Origin: Sphingomonadaceae bacterium
GTDB lineage: Bacteria; Pseudomonadota; Alphaproteobacteria; Sphingomonadales; Sphingomonadaceae
Direction of reading: 5' to 3'
DNA: 64,000 nt
Assembly (NCBI GenBank): GCA_021732525.1
Contig: JAKFUU010000018.1
Location: forward strand, 62,001-126,000
The position numbers and the translations under genes are program-made. The first letter of the stretch is position 1, and the number at the start of each line of letters is the position of its first letter. The notes under the pieces were generated by a model. It was not told where the DNA came from and made no database searches. It saw only the letters and a list, made by a program, of their open reading frames with translations. Positions 43,340 to 54,354 of the stretch are shown here, piece after piece.

Positions 43340-44512
43340 TCAAAGCACTTCGAACAAACCGGCAGCGCCCATGCCTCCTCCCACGCACATCGTTACGACA
43401 ACATAACGCGCTCCCCGTTTTTTGCCTTCGATCAGGGCATGACCAGTCAGGCGCGCGCCGGACATGCCGTAGGGGTGACCGATAGAAATGGCACCGCCGT
43501 TTACGTTGAGGCGATCATCAGGAATGCCAAGCACATCCTGACAGTACAGCACCTGGACCGCGAACGCTTCGTTCAGTTCCCACAGGCCAATATCATCCAT
43601 GACAAGGCCGAAGCGCTTGAGTAGCTTCGGAATGGCAAAAACCGGACCGATGCCCATTTCATCCGGCTCCGTCCCCGCCACGGACATGCCACGATAGCGA
43701 CCGAGCGGGGTCAGACCGCGCTGCGCGGCCATCTTGCTAGTCATCATGACGCAGGCGCTGGCGCCGTCCGACAGCTGAGAAGCGTTGCCAGCGGTAATTA
43801 AGCCGCCTTCAACGACAGGCTTCAACGTGGCAAGGCCTTCTGCCGTGGTTTCGGGGCGATTGCCTTCATCCTTGGTCAGTGTCACCTGCTTGGTGGAAGT
43901 TTCGCCGGTGGCCTTGTCGGTTATGGACATGTTTGCCGTAACCGGGATGATCTCTTCGTCGAATGCACCGGCCTGCTGCGCCTGCGCGGTGCGCTTCTGT
44001 GATTGCAGGGCATAGGCATCCTGGCGATCGCGTGAAATGCCGTAGCGCTTGGCAACCGTTTCCGCCGTCTGGAGCATCGGCATGTAGATGTCTGGTACCA
44101 TGGCAACCAGTTCAGGATCGGGATCGGCCCGAAATGCCGGCGTCTGCACAAGCGAGATGGATTCGACACCGCCTGCAACGATAACATCCATCCGATCGAC
44201 CATGATCTGTTTTGCGCCGGTTGCGATTGTCATTAGGCCTGATGAGCACTGGCGGTCCATCGTAATGCCCGACACCGATACCGGCAATCCGGCGCGCAGC
44301 GCGGCGGTGCGGCCAACCGCCTGCTGGACGCCCTGTGGCATCGAGCATCCGATCAGCACGTCGTCCACTTCGCCTGGATCAATACCTGCGCGCTCGACTG
44401 CGGCGCGGATTGCGTGCGCGGCGAGCGTAGGCGAAGGGGTCGCGTTAAATGCACCGCGAAAGGCCCGGCCTATCGGCGTCCGGGCTGTCGAAACTATAAC
44501 CGCGTCACGCAT
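43340..44512 (-). CDS. Acetyl-CoA acyltransferase (thiolase)
   Basis: This 390-residue thiolase has all three active-site signatures: the nucleophilic cysteine in [12 protein letters not shown] (about Cys89), the His motif [11 protein letters not shown] (about 348), and the general-base cysteine in [10 protein letters not shown] (about 378). NEAFAVQ is also present. It performs thiolytic cleavage of 3-ketoacyl-CoA, the last step of beta-oxidation. ATG at 44512 ([12 protein letters not shown]) is chosen. It follows the FadB-like gene by 56 bp on the same strand and is probably co-transcribed with it. Whether it prefers long or branched chains cannot be told. Confidence 0.93.
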   Translation of the reverse strand: MRDAVIVSTARTPIGRAFRGAFNATPSPTLAAHAIRAAVERAGIDPGEVDDVLIGCSMPQGVQQAVGRTAALRAGLPVSVSGITMDRQCSSGLMTIATGAKQIMVDRMDVIVAGGVESISLVQTPAFRADPDPELVAMVPDIYMPMLQTAETVAKRYGISRDRQDAYALQSQKRTAQAQQAGAFDEEIIPVTANMSITDKATGETSTKQVTLTKDEGNRPETTAEGLATLKPVVEGGLITAGNASQLSDGASACVMMTSKMAAQRGLTPLGRYRGMSVAGTEPDEMGIGPVFAIPKLLKRFGLVMDDIGLWELNEAFAVQVLYCQDVLGIPDDRLNVNGGAISIGHPYGMSGARLTGHALIEGKKRGARYVVVTMCVGGGMGAAGLFEVL

Positions 44513-44568
44513 GTTCAGGTTCCTTAAAATTGTCGGCAAATTCAAGATGTGGCTTGGCCACGGAGTAG

Positions 44569-46629
44569 TCAAAAAGCATCTTGCATCTCCTGAATGACGC
44601 TTCGGTCGAGCGCGAGGTCATGCTGCGCGCAGCGAACTAGCAAGGGGGAGAGGGTAAAGTTTCGACCCATGCGCGCTGCGTAGCGAGTAAGGCCATCGAC
44701 AATTTTCTTGAGCCCGACCTGATTGGCCCAGAACATCGGGCCGCCGCGATATCGCGGCCAGCCATAGCCGTAGACCCAGACCACATCGATGTCGGACGCG
44801 CGTTGCGCGATGCCTTCTTCAAGAATTTTCGCGCCCTCGTTGACCATTGTGTAGAGTGTGCGCACGACGATTTCCTCTTCCGAAATCTCGCGCAATGCGG
44901 TGCCGGTCTTTTTGCGGAGATTCTCGACAATGTCGCATACGAGCGGGGAAGGCGTCGCTTTTCGTCGGTCGTCATAGTCGTAGAAGCCGGCCTTGGTCTT
45001 CTGGCCCCAGCGTCCCTCGGCACACAGTGCATCCTTTAGCCCTTCGATGCGGGACGGGTCGCGATGCCAGCCAATGTCGACGCCAGCAAGGTCGATCATC
45101 TCGAACGGTCCCATGGCCATTCCGAAGTGGTTATGCACCCGGTCGATCTGCGTGGGTGTCGCACCCTCAAGCAACAGCGCTTCGGCATTCGTCTGGCGCG
45201 GGTCGAGCATGCGATTGCCGATAAAGCCATAGCAGACGCGCGAAACCACCGGCACCTTGCCGATCCGGCGGGCGAGATTCATGACTGTGGCGAGGACGTC
45301 GGCTGCGGTTTCAGCGCCGCGCACCACCTCCAGCAACTTCATGACATTGGCGGGCGAGAAAAAATGTAGCCCGAGCACATCGCCAGGACGGCCGGTCGCG
45401 GCGGCGATTTCGTCGATGGACAGCAAGGATGTGTTGGACGCAAGGATCGCGCCGGGTTTCGCGACGCTGTCAAGTCGGGAAAATACTTCCTTCTTGATGT
45501 CCATGCTCTCATAGACCGCTTCAATGATAAGGTCGCAGTCGGCCAGCGCGGTGAAGTCCAGTGTCGGCGTGAGGAGGCCCATCGCGTTTTCGACCTGCTC
45601 GTTGGTCAGCCTGCCCTTGGCAGAGGAGGCATCGTAATTCTTTCGAACGACGCCCACCCCTCGATCGAGCGCATCCTGCTGCAGGTCGAGAATGACAACC
45701 GGCACTCCGGCAGACAGGAAGTTCATGGCGATTCCGCCGCCCATGGTCCCCGCGCCGACCATGCCGACCTTGGCGATTGGTCTAAGTGAAACAACCTTGG
45801 GTAGATCATAGATCTTTGCCGCTGTCCGTTCGGCAGCGAAGATGTGGCGCAAGGCAATGGATTGGTCACCCTTCAGCAACCGAAGGAACAATTCGGTTTC
45901 CTTGGCCAAGCCTTCCTTCAGCGTGAGAACCGTTGCTGCGCGCACGGATTCGATACAGGCCTTCGGAGCCCGCAGATTGGCTATTTTCCGAGCATTGTCG
46001 GCGGCGAACTTGTCGAAAATTGCCGGATCTGCCGAAACGGTGAGGTCCCCGGTGCGGCGCGGACCCGTCAGCGTTCGGGCGTAGGCAATGGCATCGGCTG
46101 CAAGCGAGGCATTGTCGCTGGCAAGTTGATCGACCAGACCAATTGCCAGTGCCTTGTCGGCCGAAACGGGCGCGCCTGACACTATCATGTCCAGAGCCGC
46201 CTCCACGCCGATTAGTCTTGGTAATCGCTGCGTACCCCCCGCGCCGGGCAGGATGCCCAGCAAGACTTCAGGCAGGCCGAGGCGGGTGCCCGGCGCCGCA
46301 ATTCGGTAATGGCAACCAAGGGCCAGTTCCAGACCGCCGCCCAGTGCATTGCCTGCTATGGCGGCAACAATTGGTTTTTGACCCGATTCGAGAATTTCGA
46401 TAATATCCTGCAATAGTGGCGGGGACAAAGGCTTGTCGAATTCTGTGATGTCGGCGCCGGCTGAGAAGGATTTTCCGCCGCGCAGAACGATCGCTGTCAC
46501 GGCTTCGTCGGCCAGCGCATCGGCCACTGCTACTGCCAGTCCGGTTCGCAGCTTGGCGGAGAGCGCATTCACGGGAGGGTTGTCAAAGACGACCTCGAAG
46601 ACGCCTTCATGGAGGTGAGTTTCGATCAT
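44569..46629 (-). CDS. 3-hydroxyacyl-CoA dehydrogenase/enoyl-CoA hydratase fusion (FadB-like)
   Basis: This 686-residue bifunctional beta-oxidation enzyme has an N-terminal crotonase domain with SAGADITEF and [18 protein letters not shown] (oxyanion hole and catalytic region). A 3-hydroxyacyl-CoA dehydrogenase domain follows, with [18 protein letters not shown] (about 290, NAD-binding) and [18 protein letters not shown], then the HCDH C-terminal domains with [22 protein letters not shown] at 46629 has GGAGGGG upstream and is preferred over 46677. It would hydrate and oxidise enoyl-CoA from the pathway, and the thiolase is the next gene. Confidence 0.93.
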   Translation of the reverse strand: MIETHLHEGVFEVVFDNPPVNALSAKLRTGLAVAVADALADEAVTAIVLRGGKSFSAGADITEFDKPLSPPLLQDIIEILESGQKPIVAAIAGNALGGGLELALGCHYRIAAPGTRLGLPEVLLGILPGAGGTQRLPRLIGVEAALDMIVSGAPVSADKALAIGLVDQLASDNASLAADAIAYARTLTGPRRTGDLTVSADPAIFDKFAADNARKIANLRAPKACIESVRAATVLTLKEGLAKETELFLRLLKGDQSIALRHIFAAERTAAKIYDLPKVVSLRPIAKVGMVGAGTMGGGIAMNFLSAGVPVVILDLQQDALDRGVGVVRKNYDASSAKGRLTNEQVENAMGLLTPTLDFTALADCDLIIEAVYESMDIKKEVFSRLDSVAKPGAILASNTSLLSIDEIAAATGRPGDVLGLHFFSPANVMKLLEVVRGAETAADVLATVMNLARRIGKVPVVSRVCYGFIGNRMLDPRQTNAEALLLEGATPTQIDRVHNHFGMAMGPFEMIDLAGVDIGWHRDPSRIEGLKDALCAEGRWGQKTKAGFYDYDDRRKATPSPLVCDIVENLRKKTGTALREISEEEIVVRTLYTMVNEGAKILEEGIAQRASDIDVVWVYGYGWPRYRGGPMFWANQVGLKKIVDGLTRYAARMGRNFTLSPLLVRCAQHDLALDRSVIQEMQDAF

Positions 46630-46701
46630 TAATTTTGCCCCTCCGGTTTTGCCATGGCGCCCCAGGGCCGCCAGCAATTTTCAGTTCGAGAGGCCCTTAC
46701 A

Positions 46702-46724
46702 TAAAAAATAAGATGACATCAACT
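46702..46724 (+). promoter_or_regulatory. Shared operator-like element, copy 1 (SDR/FadB intergenic)
   Basis: An A-rich tract (46702-46709) is followed by TGACATCA (46714-46721) inside GATGACATC. It lies 172 bp before the SDR start on the plus strand and 85 bp from the FadB-like start on the minus strand, so it could act on both. The same core and A-rich tract recur in front of five other units of this cluster. Confidence 0.55.
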
Positions 46725-46885
46725 TTATTTGACAGGAACGTCTTTAAGCTGTAAAGACCAGCCGATGGAATGGTTCGTTGGCGAGGAAATTCCTGAGGCG
46801 GCAGCATGACCGCGGTAGCTGTTGAATTAACATCAATCTGCGCGTGTAGGGCTATTCAAAGATCGAAAAAGTGGGAGTGAATGCG

Positions 46886-47638
46886 TTGGCTAAATTGAAT
46901 GATCGCGTGAGCATCATCACCGGCGGTGTGCGGGGAATTGGCTTTGGAACCGCGCAAAGGCTTGCGCAGGATGGGAGCATCGTCGCAGTGGTCGATCTGA
47001 ACGCAGATGCTGCCGAAGCTGCCGCCCAGCGACTACGCGATCAAGGATTTACAGCGACTGGCTATGGCGCGGATGTCACGAAGGATGGTGAAATCGAGGC
47101 TGCAATACAGCAGATCGCCGATCAATATGGCCGGATTGATGCCCTGATAAACATTGCCGGTATCTGGAGTTCGGTACCCTTCGAGGATCTGAGCTTTGAG
47201 GAATGGCGCCGTGTATTTGACGTCAATGTCGACGGTGTGTTTCGCGCATGCCAGTCTGCCTATCGCGTCATGAAAGCGGCGGGATATGGCCGAATTGTCA
47301 ACATCGCCACGGGTGCGGTCGCAACCGGTCGCCCGACCATGGCCCATTACGTCGCAAGTAAGGCCGCTGTGATCGGCCTAACCCGCGTGATCGCGTCCGA
47401 GGGCGGCGCGCATGGGATCACTGCAAACGTAGTCGCGCCTGGCCTGATCGCGACCGAAGGTGTGCTAGAGACGTCTGACATCAGCGTCCTAGAGAGCGAG
47501 GTTGTCCCACTGCAAAAGGTAAAACGGGTTGGTCAGCCGTCCGATATCGCGGAAGCCATAGCCTACCTCATTAGCCCCGAAGCCAGTTTCGTCACCGGAC
47601 AGACCCTTTTTGTAGATGGAGGAATGGTGTTTAACTGA
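46886..47638 (+). CDS. SDR family NAD(P)-dependent oxidoreductase
   Basis: This is a 250-residue classical short-chain dehydrogenase. It has the cofactor motif TGGVRGIGFG (Gly-rich loop), NIAG (about 91), the catalytic Ser region NIATGAVATG and Tyr-x3-Lys in HYVASKAAVIG. VDLNAD after strand 2 suggests NAD preference. It closes with the SDR C-terminal pattern ASFVTGQTLFVDGGM. TTG at 46886 is chosen because GGGAG lies eight bases upstream and the protein then begins MAKLNDRVSIITGG; GTG codons at 46871 and 46877 are alternatives. It probably oxidises a ring or chain alcohol to the ketone used by the monooxygenase downstream. Confidence 0.9.
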   Translation: MAKLNDRVSIITGGVRGIGFGTAQRLAQDGSIVAVVDLNADAAEAAAQRLRDQGFTATGYGADVTKDGEIEAAIQQIADQYGRIDALINIAGIWSSVPFEDLSFEEWRRVFDVNVDGVFRACQSAYRVMKAAGYGRIVNIATGAVATGRPTMAHYVASKAAVIGLTRVIASEGGAHGITANVVAPGLIATEGVLETSDISVLESEVVPLQKVKRVGQPSDIAEAIAYLISPEASFVTGQTLFVDGGMVFN

Positions 47639-47714
47639 ATGGGCCAGCAACTATCAGGTGGCTCAATTTGAGCGTTGGGGAGGCGGCATTGGATCGCCCG
47701 CTTGACGCTTAAAA

Positions 47715-47736
47715 AAAGTGACGCTAGCATCACTTT
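47715..47736 (+). promoter_or_regulatory. Shared operator-like element, copy 2 (before the BVMO gene)
   Basis: A 22-bp palindrome (10 of 11 pairs) has arms AAAGTGA and TCACTTT around a GCTAGC centre, preceded by further A residues. It differs from the TGACATCA core by carrying TGACGCTA/TGATGCTA, but shares AGCGTCACT on the minus strand with copy 3. It lies 166 bp before the monooxygenase start. Confidence 0.6.
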
Positions 47737-47901
47737 ATTCTACTTTTTTGCTGCGAAGGCAGACGACGAATGTCTGAATGGGGATGTAATTTTATGATTT
47801 GGACGGCGCTTTACGGGACTCAGCATCAACCAGTGCCCTGAACGATGCACATTGGATGGGCCGCCGTCGATTAGCGAAAAGACTGACTGGAGAGACTGAG
47901 A

Positions 47902-49713
47902 ATGAACGTACAAAATTCAACATCGGCCATAGATATCGATCTGGTCGCGCTCCGGGAAAAGTACCGTGAAGAACGGGACAAGCGGAAACGGCCTGAGGGA
48001 GAAAAGCAATATCTTGAGACTGAGGCTGACCTAGCCGATTTCTATGAAACTGACCCGCACACCCCAGTTGCAGCGCGTGAACCCATCGTCGAAGAAATTG
48101 AGGTAGCGATTCTTGGTGGCGGCTTCGCCGGCCTTCTAGCAGCCGTCAATCTGCGCAAGTCAGGCGTCGAAGACTTTCGTATTATAGAAATGGCCGGAGA
48201 CTTTGGCGGCACTTGGTATTGGAACCGCTATCCGGGGGTTCAGTGCGACATTGATTCTTGTTGTTATTTTCCACTTCTCGAAGAACTTAACTACATTCCT
48301 TTGCATAAATACTCGTACGGTACAGAAATTTATGAGCACTGTCAGAGAATTGCACAGCACTTCGATCTATATGGACGTGCAATTTTCCATACGATCATAC
48401 GCTCTGTAAATTGGGATGCTGAGAGTTCAAGGTGGTTCATTGAAACAGATCGTGGCGACCTTATCAAAGCGCGGCATTTCGTACTGGCGTCTGGACCCTA
48501 CAATCGCCCCAAGCTCCCGGGTATTCCAGGTTTGCAGGAGTTTAGCGGATATGCATTTCACACATCGCGTTGGGACTATGACTATACAGGTGGAAACGCA
48601 GCTGGTGGTCTAGTTAAGCTAGCAGACAAGCGGGTCGCCATCGTCGGAACTGGGGCCACTGGGATCCAATGTATCCCGTTTGTCGGCGAATATGCTGAGA
48701 AACTTTATGTGTTCCAGCGTACGCCGTCCGCAGTCGATTTCCGCAACAACGCGTTGACGCCTCCCGATTTTAAGCAGGGTCTGAAGCCCGGATGGCAGCG
48801 AGAAAGGCAATTAAGCTTTCATATGGCAACCTTTGGACTGCATCCTCCAGGGCATATAGATCTTGTCAATGATGGCTGGTCGGCAATTAATCGGACGGTA
48901 GCGGCACAGATTGAGGCCAATCCGTCGCTAACGGAACAGGAAATTGCTGATATCCGTGAACTTGAAGACTATCGATACCAGAAATGGCTGCGCGAACGTG
49001 TCGATCAGGTTGTAAAAGATCCCGCTACCGCAGAAAAACTGAAGGCTTGGTATCGCTTTAACTGCAAACGACCCACGTTTAATGACGAATATCTACCGAC
49101 CTTTAACCGGCCAAACGTCGAACTGATCGACGTTTCAGATAGCAAAGGTGTTGAGAAGATCACCAAGAACGGCATCGTGGCCAATGGTGTTGAATATCAA
49201 GTGGATTGCATCATTTTTGCCAGCGGTTTCGAAGTGACCACGGAGATGAAGCGGCGCATCGGGATACCTGTGTTTAACGGCATTGATGGAAAGTCCTTAT
49301 ACGATCATTGGGCAAATGGGTTCCGAACGCTGCACGGCATCACAACCAGTGGCTTTCCGAACCTCTATATTACGGGCTTTATTCAGGGTGGAGCCACATC
49401 AAATGTTTCGCACTTGTACGAAGAGCAAACCAATCACATTGCATATATTATAAGCGAAGCAATGAAGCGTAACGCAACGAAGGTTGAACTATCTGTTGAA
49501 GCGGAGCAGGCTTGGATCAAAACTATGCGCGATACTGAGGTGTCAAATGCAGAGTTTTTCGCCGAATGTACGCCTGGCTACTACAACAACGAAGGCGGAA
49601 AGACTCGGCGGTCCCATATCGGTGAGGTCTACGGCCCGGGCTATCCAGCGTTCGTTGAGTTGCTGGATGACTGGCGTAAGGCTGGCACGCTGGAGGGACT
49701 GGCACTGAGGTAA
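47902..49713 (+). CDS. Type I Baeyer-Villiger monooxygenase
   Basis: This 603-residue FAD- and NADPH-dependent monooxygenase inserts oxygen next to a ketone to give an ester or lactone. It has the FAD Rossmann motif ILGGGFAG (70-77), [16 protein letters not shown] (101-116), and the type I BVMO fingerprint F-x-G-x3-H-x3-W-D at 214-225 ([12 protein letters not shown]). The NADPH motif is IVGTGATG (247-254). A 60-residue N-terminal extension before the FAD domain resembles the cyclopentadecanone/steroid-type BVMOs rather than cyclohexanone monooxygenase. It is preceded by a copy of the shared operator-like element and stands alone on its strand. Confidence 0.93.
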   Translation: MNVQNSTSAIDIDLVALREKYREERDKRKRPEGEKQYLETEADLADFYETDPHTPVAAREPIVEEIEVAILGGGFAGLLAAVNLRKSGVEDFRIIEMAGDFGGTWYWNRYPGVQCDIDSCCYFPLLEELNYIPLHKYSYGTEIYEHCQRIAQHFDLYGRAIFHTIIRSVNWDAESSRWFIETDRGDLIKARHFVLASGPYNRPKLPGIPGLQEFSGYAFHTSRWDYDYTGGNAAGGLVKLADKRVAIVGTGATGIQCIPFVGEYAEKLYVFQRTPSAVDFRNNALTPPDFKQGLKPGWQRERQLSFHMATFGLHPPGHIDLVNDGWSAINRTVAAQIEANPSLTEQEIADIRELEDYRYQKWLRERVDQVVKDPATAEKLKAWYRFNCKRPTFNDEYLPTFNRPNVELIDVSDSKGVEKITKNGIVANGVEYQVDCIIFASGFEVTTEMKRRIGIPVFNGIDGKSLYDHWANGFRTLHGITTSGFPNLYITGFIQGGATSNVSHLYEEQTNHIAYIISEAMKRNATKVELSVEAEQAWIKTMRDTEVSNAEFFAECTPGYYNNEGGKTRRSHIGEVYGPGYPAFVELLDDWRKAGTLEGLALR

Positions 49714-49799
49714 GCTATAGGGCTGATCGTTATGATCGGGCCCGAATTGACCAATGCAAATGCCCGGCGGCAGGTCGCTTTGCTAGGGACTTGCCGCCA

Positions 49800-51593
49800 T
49801 TACTTTATCGTGGACGGTGCAAGAAAACCTACAGGAACAGGGATCGGGAAATCGAGCAAAATCTGCGCGTGTCCCTTCCCTTGGGGGTCGTTCCGCAGCG
49901 ATGCGATGCCGCCACCGTCCAAAGCTTCAGTCAGCAGGAAATTCAGCCCATTGATTCCGGGCAGGTCGAAGCGCGTCACCGTTCCGCGAACATTGTAGGC
50001 GAAATAGTCTCCAATTGCTGCTTCCGTAAGGGCAGCACGAATGTAGGGAAGGAACTCTGCCTTCCGCGCAATGACGCCGATGTTGACCGAATTGCCCTTG
50101 TCGCCGCTCCTTGCCCACGCGAGCTCTATAAGGGGGACGCTGTGCGTGGCGTATGCCAACCCTTCCGGTTCAGGCATGGACAAAGCAGATGTCGTTATTT
50201 CGGCAGCGGCAATCCCAGTGGGGCGTTCGACTGCCATGGTTTTGCCTTCGACATCAATCTCCAGGGGAACATTTGCCTTGGGGATAAGGCAGCTGAACAA
50301 GCGCACAAGTGGCATCACGCGGGGTCGGTTGCCGCCGAGATTGGTGATGCCAGGGGCCATTGAGGTTCCCGATGAAGTTGCCTCCTTGACCAGCAGTTCG
50401 AGCGCGGAGGCCTCGCCATGTTTGGCCGCCAGCTTCATTATGACCTCGCGTGCGTTGCCAGCGCGCGAATGCGGCCCGTAAGCGGCTTCCGCACCGATAA
50501 TTTCGAGCGAGGTTTCGCTGTACGAAGGCAGGCCCCTGTCGTTGAGGAGGCGCTCGCAGCGGCGGAGAACAGATTCGCCCACCATGCGCGCCTTTTTCGC
50601 GGCATCGATGCCAATGACTGTCAAATATAGCCCGACCCGGAAGCCGTCGCGGAAGGTTACGCTCGCCTTGTAGCTGTCGGTTGGTGCTCGAGCCTTGGCA
50701 TTGCGGACATGGACCCGATCTTCGCCGATTTCGCTTATTTCCACTTGGGTGAAATCGCAGACTACGTCTGGCAGGATATAGGCACCCGGGTCTCCGATCT
50801 CGTAGACAAGCTGTTCGGCCACCGTCCCGTAGGAAACAACCCCGCCCGTACCCGGCACCTTCTCAACGTCAAACGAGCCGTCGGCATAGAGCGCAGCAAT
50901 CGGATAGCCGACGTCGGACCATTCTCCGCTCTTTTCCCAATCGGTGTGAATGCCGCCGCTTGCCTGGGCGCCACATTCAAGAATATGTCCCGCGAGTGAA
51001 CCTCCGGCCATTTGGTCGAGATCCGATGCCGTCCAGCCGAATTCATAGATGCATGCACCAAGAGTTACGGCGCTGTCGACACAACGCCCGGTAACCACAA
51101 TATTGGCCCCCTCATTAAGTGCCGCTGCAATCGGGAAGGCACCGAGATAGACGTTAGCGCTCTGAATGTCATCGGGCAGCGGATCGCCGTTGAACATATC
51201 CCGGATGTCGGCCTGACGCAGATCATTGAGCTGGCCCATGATATCGTCGCCGCGAACGACAGCTACCTTTAGGTCAAGTCCCTGTTGCCGGATCGCATCG
51301 CGGATCGCGTTCGCACACGCGTCGGGATTGACGCCCCCGGCATTGGAGACGATCTTGATCTTGCGCTTCGCGATTTCAGGCAAGTGCCGCGCGAGCGATG
51401 AGACAAAATCGGTGGCATAGCCGGCATCCGGATTGCTAGCGCGGGCGCGGGCCATGATCGACATGGTGATTTCAGCGAGATAGTCGAAGACGATATAGTT
51501 CAGATCGGATGCGCGCAGCAATTGCGGCAGGCCAATTGCGGAATCGCCCCAGAAGCCGGAGGCGCCACCAATTTTGATCACGCGGCTGCTCAT
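49800..51593 (-). CDS. Acyclic terpene utilisation AtuA-type protein (DUF1446)
   Basis: This 597-residue protein has a DUF1446 domain (about 1-450) beginning VIKIGGASGFWGDS, with IVSNAGGVNPDACANAIRD and VVTGRCVDSAVTLG. A C-terminal ferredoxin-like AtuA domain (about 490-590) contains IELAWARSGDKGNSVNIGVIA (quoted in part) and INGLNFLLTEALDGG. AtuA is required for citronellol/geraniol use in Pseudomonas, where its gene is clustered with geranyl-CoA carboxylase, but its chemistry is not settled. Here it is the last gene of the carboxylase operon, overlapping the biotin subunit stop by ATGA, so it is likely to act on the same acyl-CoA. Confidence 0.9.
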   Translation of the reverse strand: MSSRVIKIGGASGFWGDSAIGLPQLLRASDLNYIVFDYLAEITMSIMARARASNPDAGYATDFVSSLARHLPEIAKRKIKIVSNAGGVNPDACANAIRDAIRQQGLDLKVAVVRGDDIMGQLNDLRQADIRDMFNGDPLPDDIQSANVYLGAFPIAAALNEGANIVVTGRCVDSAVTLGACIYEFGWTASDLDQMAGGSLAGHILECGAQASGGIHTDWEKSGEWSDVGYPIAALYADGSFDVEKVPGTGGVVSYGTVAEQLVYEIGDPGAYILPDVVCDFTQVEISEIGEDRVHVRNAKARAPTDSYKASVTFRDGFRVGLYLTVIGIDAAKKARMVGESVLRRCERLLNDRGLPSYSETSLEIIGAEAAYGPHSRAGNAREVIMKLAAKHGEASALELLVKEATSSGTSMAPGITNLGGNRPRVMPLVRLFSCLIPKANVPLEIDVEGKTMAVERPTGIAAAEITTSALSMPEPEGLAYATHSVPLIELAWARSGDKGNSVNIGVIARKAEFLPYIRAALTEAAIGDYFAYNVRGTVTRFDLPGINGLNFLLTEALDGGGIASLRNDPQGKGHAQILLDFPIPVPVGFLAPSTIK

Positions 51594-53533
51594 GCCGCGT
51601 CTGCTTCGATCAGCGCCAGATGTGCCTTGTTGGCAACCTGGGTGCCGACAACGCAGGCTATTGAACTCACTACACCGTCGATTGTGGCAAGAATATTGTG
51701 CTCCATTTTCATGGCTTCAATTACCATAATGACATCGCCGCGCGTCACGCGGTCACCTTCCTGTACACGTATTGCCGAAACAGTTCCGACCATCGGCGCG
51801 CGAAGATCGCCTCCCAATGCATCGGAGTTCGACGCTGGTGGAGCATAAGTGATATCCTTCAGCAGCCAGATGGTGTCGCCAACGTCAAGCCATACAGCAT
51901 CGCTATCGACCAAATAGGGTGTCCGGCGCATGACCCCATCGGAACTCCATCGAGCGACGCCCGGTTCGCTTTGGTCTAAGATAAGGCTTACGCTTCCATT
52001 CTCAGATTTGATGCGCCAAGCCGACCCTTCACGAGCTACGTGGAGCTCGTGCTGCGTCCCCTTGCACTCGAGTTTGACAGGGTAGTTCATCCACACACTT
52101 GGCTGCCAGTCCTGATCATTCAGTTGCGCTGCGAGAATGGCGGCCAAAGCGAGCAGATCGTCCGAGGCGCGCGCGCCATCTTCTGTCTCGCCGAAGCGTC
52201 GCTGAATAAAGCCCGTTGTCGCCTCGCCATTGACGAATTCCTCATCCTCAAGGATCCTCAACAGAAAAGCCCGGTTGGTCACCACCCCCAATGCCCTGGT
52301 GTCTTTAAGGCCACGGACCAGACGGCGCCTGGCTTCCTCACGGTCATTGCCCCAAGCGATGACCTTGGCGATCATCGAATCGTAAAATGGCGATATCGTC
52401 GCCCCGGGCATTAGGCCGTGATCGGTGCGGATATCATCCGCCGGCTTCCAAGCGGCCAATGTTCCCGTCTGCGGCATGAAATTCTGATCGGGGTCCTCGG
52501 CGTAGAGGCGCACCTCGATCGAGTGACCTTTGAGCCGCACATCTTCCTGCGCAATCGGTAGCGGTTTGCCCGCTGCGACGTCCAGTTGCAAGCCGACCAG
52601 ATCAAGACCAGTGATCATCTCCGTCACTGGATGTTCGACCTGAAGACGGGTATTCATCTCCAGGAAGTAGAATTCGCCGTTTGAATCGAGAAGAAACTCG
52701 ACTGTGCCCGCTCCAACATAATCGATCGCCTGCGCGGCCTTTACCGCGGCAGCACCCATGCGCGCACGCAAAGCGGCATCGACAGCAGGCGAGGGTGCCT
52801 CCTCGACCACCTTCTGGTGGCGTCGCTGCACCGAACAGTCGCGCTCGCCCAAATGAATGATTTGACCATGGGTGTCACCGAACACTTGGATTTCGACATG
52901 GCGAGGCTCAATGACCGCCCGTTCGAGCAGCAGCCGGTCGTCACCAAAGGCATTCTTGGCTTCGGACCGGCACGAAATGATCGCTGACGCGAGATCCTCT
53001 GCTTTCGCGACTAGCCGGATGCCGCGTCCTCCGCCGCCAGCGGAGGCTTTGACCATCATCGGATAACCGATGGCGATCGCAGCCTCGATCAACCTCGCGT
53101 CGGTTTCATCTTCGCCTTCATAGCCGGGAATGCAGGGAACCCCGGCCGCAATCATCCGCCGTTTAGATTCCGATTTGTCGCCCATTGCCCGGATTGCGTC
53201 CGGGCGCGGTCCGATGAAAACGAGGCCGGCATCGATGCAGGCCTCGGCAAACTCCGCACGCTCAGAAAGGAAGCCGTAACCAGGGTGCACCGCGTCCGCG
53301 CCGCTGCGTCGCGCCGCATCGATAATCCGATTGGCATCGAGGTAGGATTGGCCGACTGGGGCCGGTCCTATCAGGACAACCTGATCAGCCATCCGGGCGT
53401 GCCGCGCCTGAGCGTCGGCTTCGCTCACGACCGCGACCGTATCGAACCCTCTGTCCTTCGCGCTCTGGATAATGCGGCAGGCGATCTCACCACGATTGGC
53501 GACCAATATCTTCTTGAAAGGACGAAACATCAT
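51590..53533 (-). CDS. Acyl-CoA carboxylase, biotin-containing alpha subunit (geranyl/methylcrotonyl type)
   Basis: This is a 647-residue subunit with a biotin carboxylase domain (KILVANRGEIACRI at the start, ASAGGGGRGIRLV, ERDCSVQRRHQKVVEEAPSP in part, FLEMNTRLQVEHPVTE), a linker domain and a C-terminal biotinyl domain with the biotin lysine in VIEAMKMEHN (Lys609). The ATG at 53533 shares its A with the preceding stop (TAATG). With the carboxyltransferase gene of the same operon it would carboxylate a beta-methyl-enoyl-CoA such as methylcrotonyl- or geranyl-CoA. The AtuA neighbour favours an isoprenoid substrate over methylcrotonyl-CoA. Confidence 0.92.
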   Translation of the reverse strand: MMFRPFKKILVANRGEIACRIIQSAKDRGFDTVAVVSEADAQARHARMADQVVLIGPAPVGQSYLDANRIIDAARRSGADAVHPGYGFLSERAEFAEACIDAGLVFIGPRPDAIRAMGDKSESKRRMIAAGVPCIPGYEGEDETDARLIEAAIAIGYPMMVKASAGGGGRGIRLVAKAEDLASAIISCRSEAKNAFGDDRLLLERAVIEPRHVEIQVFGDTHGQIIHLGERDCSVQRRHQKVVEEAPSPAVDAALRARMGAAAVKAAQAIDYVGAGTVEFLLDSNGEFYFLEMNTRLQVEHPVTEMITGLDLVGLQLDVAAGKPLPIAQEDVRLKGHSIEVRLYAEDPDQNFMPQTGTLAAWKPADDIRTDHGLMPGATISPFYDSMIAKVIAWGNDREEARRRLVRGLKDTRALGVVTNRAFLLRILEDEEFVNGEATTGFIQRRFGETEDGARASDDLLALAAILAAQLNDQDWQPSVWMNYPVKLECKGTQHELHVAREGSAWRIKSENGSVSLILDQSEPGVARWSSDGVMRRTPYLVDSDAVWLDVGDTIWLLKDITYAPPASNSDALGGDLRAPMVGTVSAIRVQEGDRVTRGDVIMVIEAMKMEHNILATIDGVVSSIACVVGTQVANKAHLALIEADAA

Positions 53534-54345
53534 TATGCCTCCGAAGCCCATTGCGGGCGGCGCTTTTCCCTGAAGGCCTGAACACCCTCCTGACCCTCTT
53601 CACTGTTCAGGCTGGTGAAGAAAGCGTCGGCCGCTTCATCAGCAAAGGAAGGCCGGTCGGCCGAGGCCGCCTTAATGAAGAGCGATTTCGTTGCCGCGTT
53701 CGCCATCGGCGCGCAGCGCGCGATGCCTGAAAATATGCTTTCCAGAAGCGGGGTCGCCTCTTCAGCGGTTGGGACAAAAAAGTCGATCAGACCAATCTGC
53801 TCAGCCCCATGTCCGTCGAGCCGTGCGCCGGTCAAAGCGAGCCGTTTTGCAACACGCAGTCCAAGGCGGCTCACGACATAAGGCGATATCTGTGCCGGAA
53901 CCAGGCCGAGGCTGGTTTCGGACAGCGAAAAGCGCGCTCGTGCAGTTCCGATGACGATGTCGGAGCAGCAGGCGAGGCCAAAGCCGCCACCGAAGGCAGG
54001 ACCGTCGACCACGGCGATCGTCACGACCGGCAGTTCCGCGACCCGCCGAAACAGCTCGCCGCCGCGCCGATTGGAGCGCCAACCACTGCTTTCCCGCATC
54101 TCCAAACCAGCATCGTCGGTACCTGTAGCCTTAAGGTCTGCACCGGCGCAGAAGAGTCCATTGGCACCCTGGATGACCACCGCACGGATGCTGCGATCAA
54201 CTTCGACAACGTCCATGATGCCCTCAAGGTCGTCGACCAGATCCGCTGTCATTGCATTGCGGGTCGCGGGATCGTCGATCGTCACGAACAAACACCAATC
54301 ATCACGGCGCAATTTGAGCGATCGGGTTTCTGGAAGTTTGCTCAT
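53533..54345 (-). CDS. Enoyl-CoA hydratase/isomerase family protein
   Basis: This is a 270-residue crotonase-fold enzyme. Oxyanion-hole segments are GLFCAGADLKATG (about 65) and GPAFGGGFGLACCSDIVIG (about 113), followed by FSLSETSLGLVPAQISPYV. It lies between the carboxyltransferase and biotin subunits, which is the position of the methylglutaconyl-CoA or isohexenylglutaconyl-CoA hydratase in liu and atu operons. It would hydrate the carboxylated intermediate. AAGGA precedes the ATG and the gene overlaps the next by one base. Function is assigned by fold and context, with the exact substrate open. Confidence 0.9.
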   Translation of the reverse strand: MSKLPETRSLKLRRDDWCLFVTIDDPATRNAMTADLVDDLEGIMDVVEVDRSIRAVVIQGANGLFCAGADLKATGTDDAGLEMRESSGWRSNRRGGELFRRVAELPVVTIAVVDGPAFGGGFGLACCSDIVIGTARARFSLSETSLGLVPAQISPYVVSRLGLRVAKRLALTGARLDGHGAEQIGLIDFFVPTAEEATPLLESIFSGIARCAPMANAATKSLFIKAASADRPSFADEAADAFFTSLNSEEGQEGVQAFREKRRPQWASEA

Positions 54346-54354
54346 CGTCAGTCC

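Noticed and set aside
49791-50363. Plus-strand frames opposite the AtuA gene
   Set aside because: Antisense shadows; AtuA is supported by its domains and by ATGA coupling.
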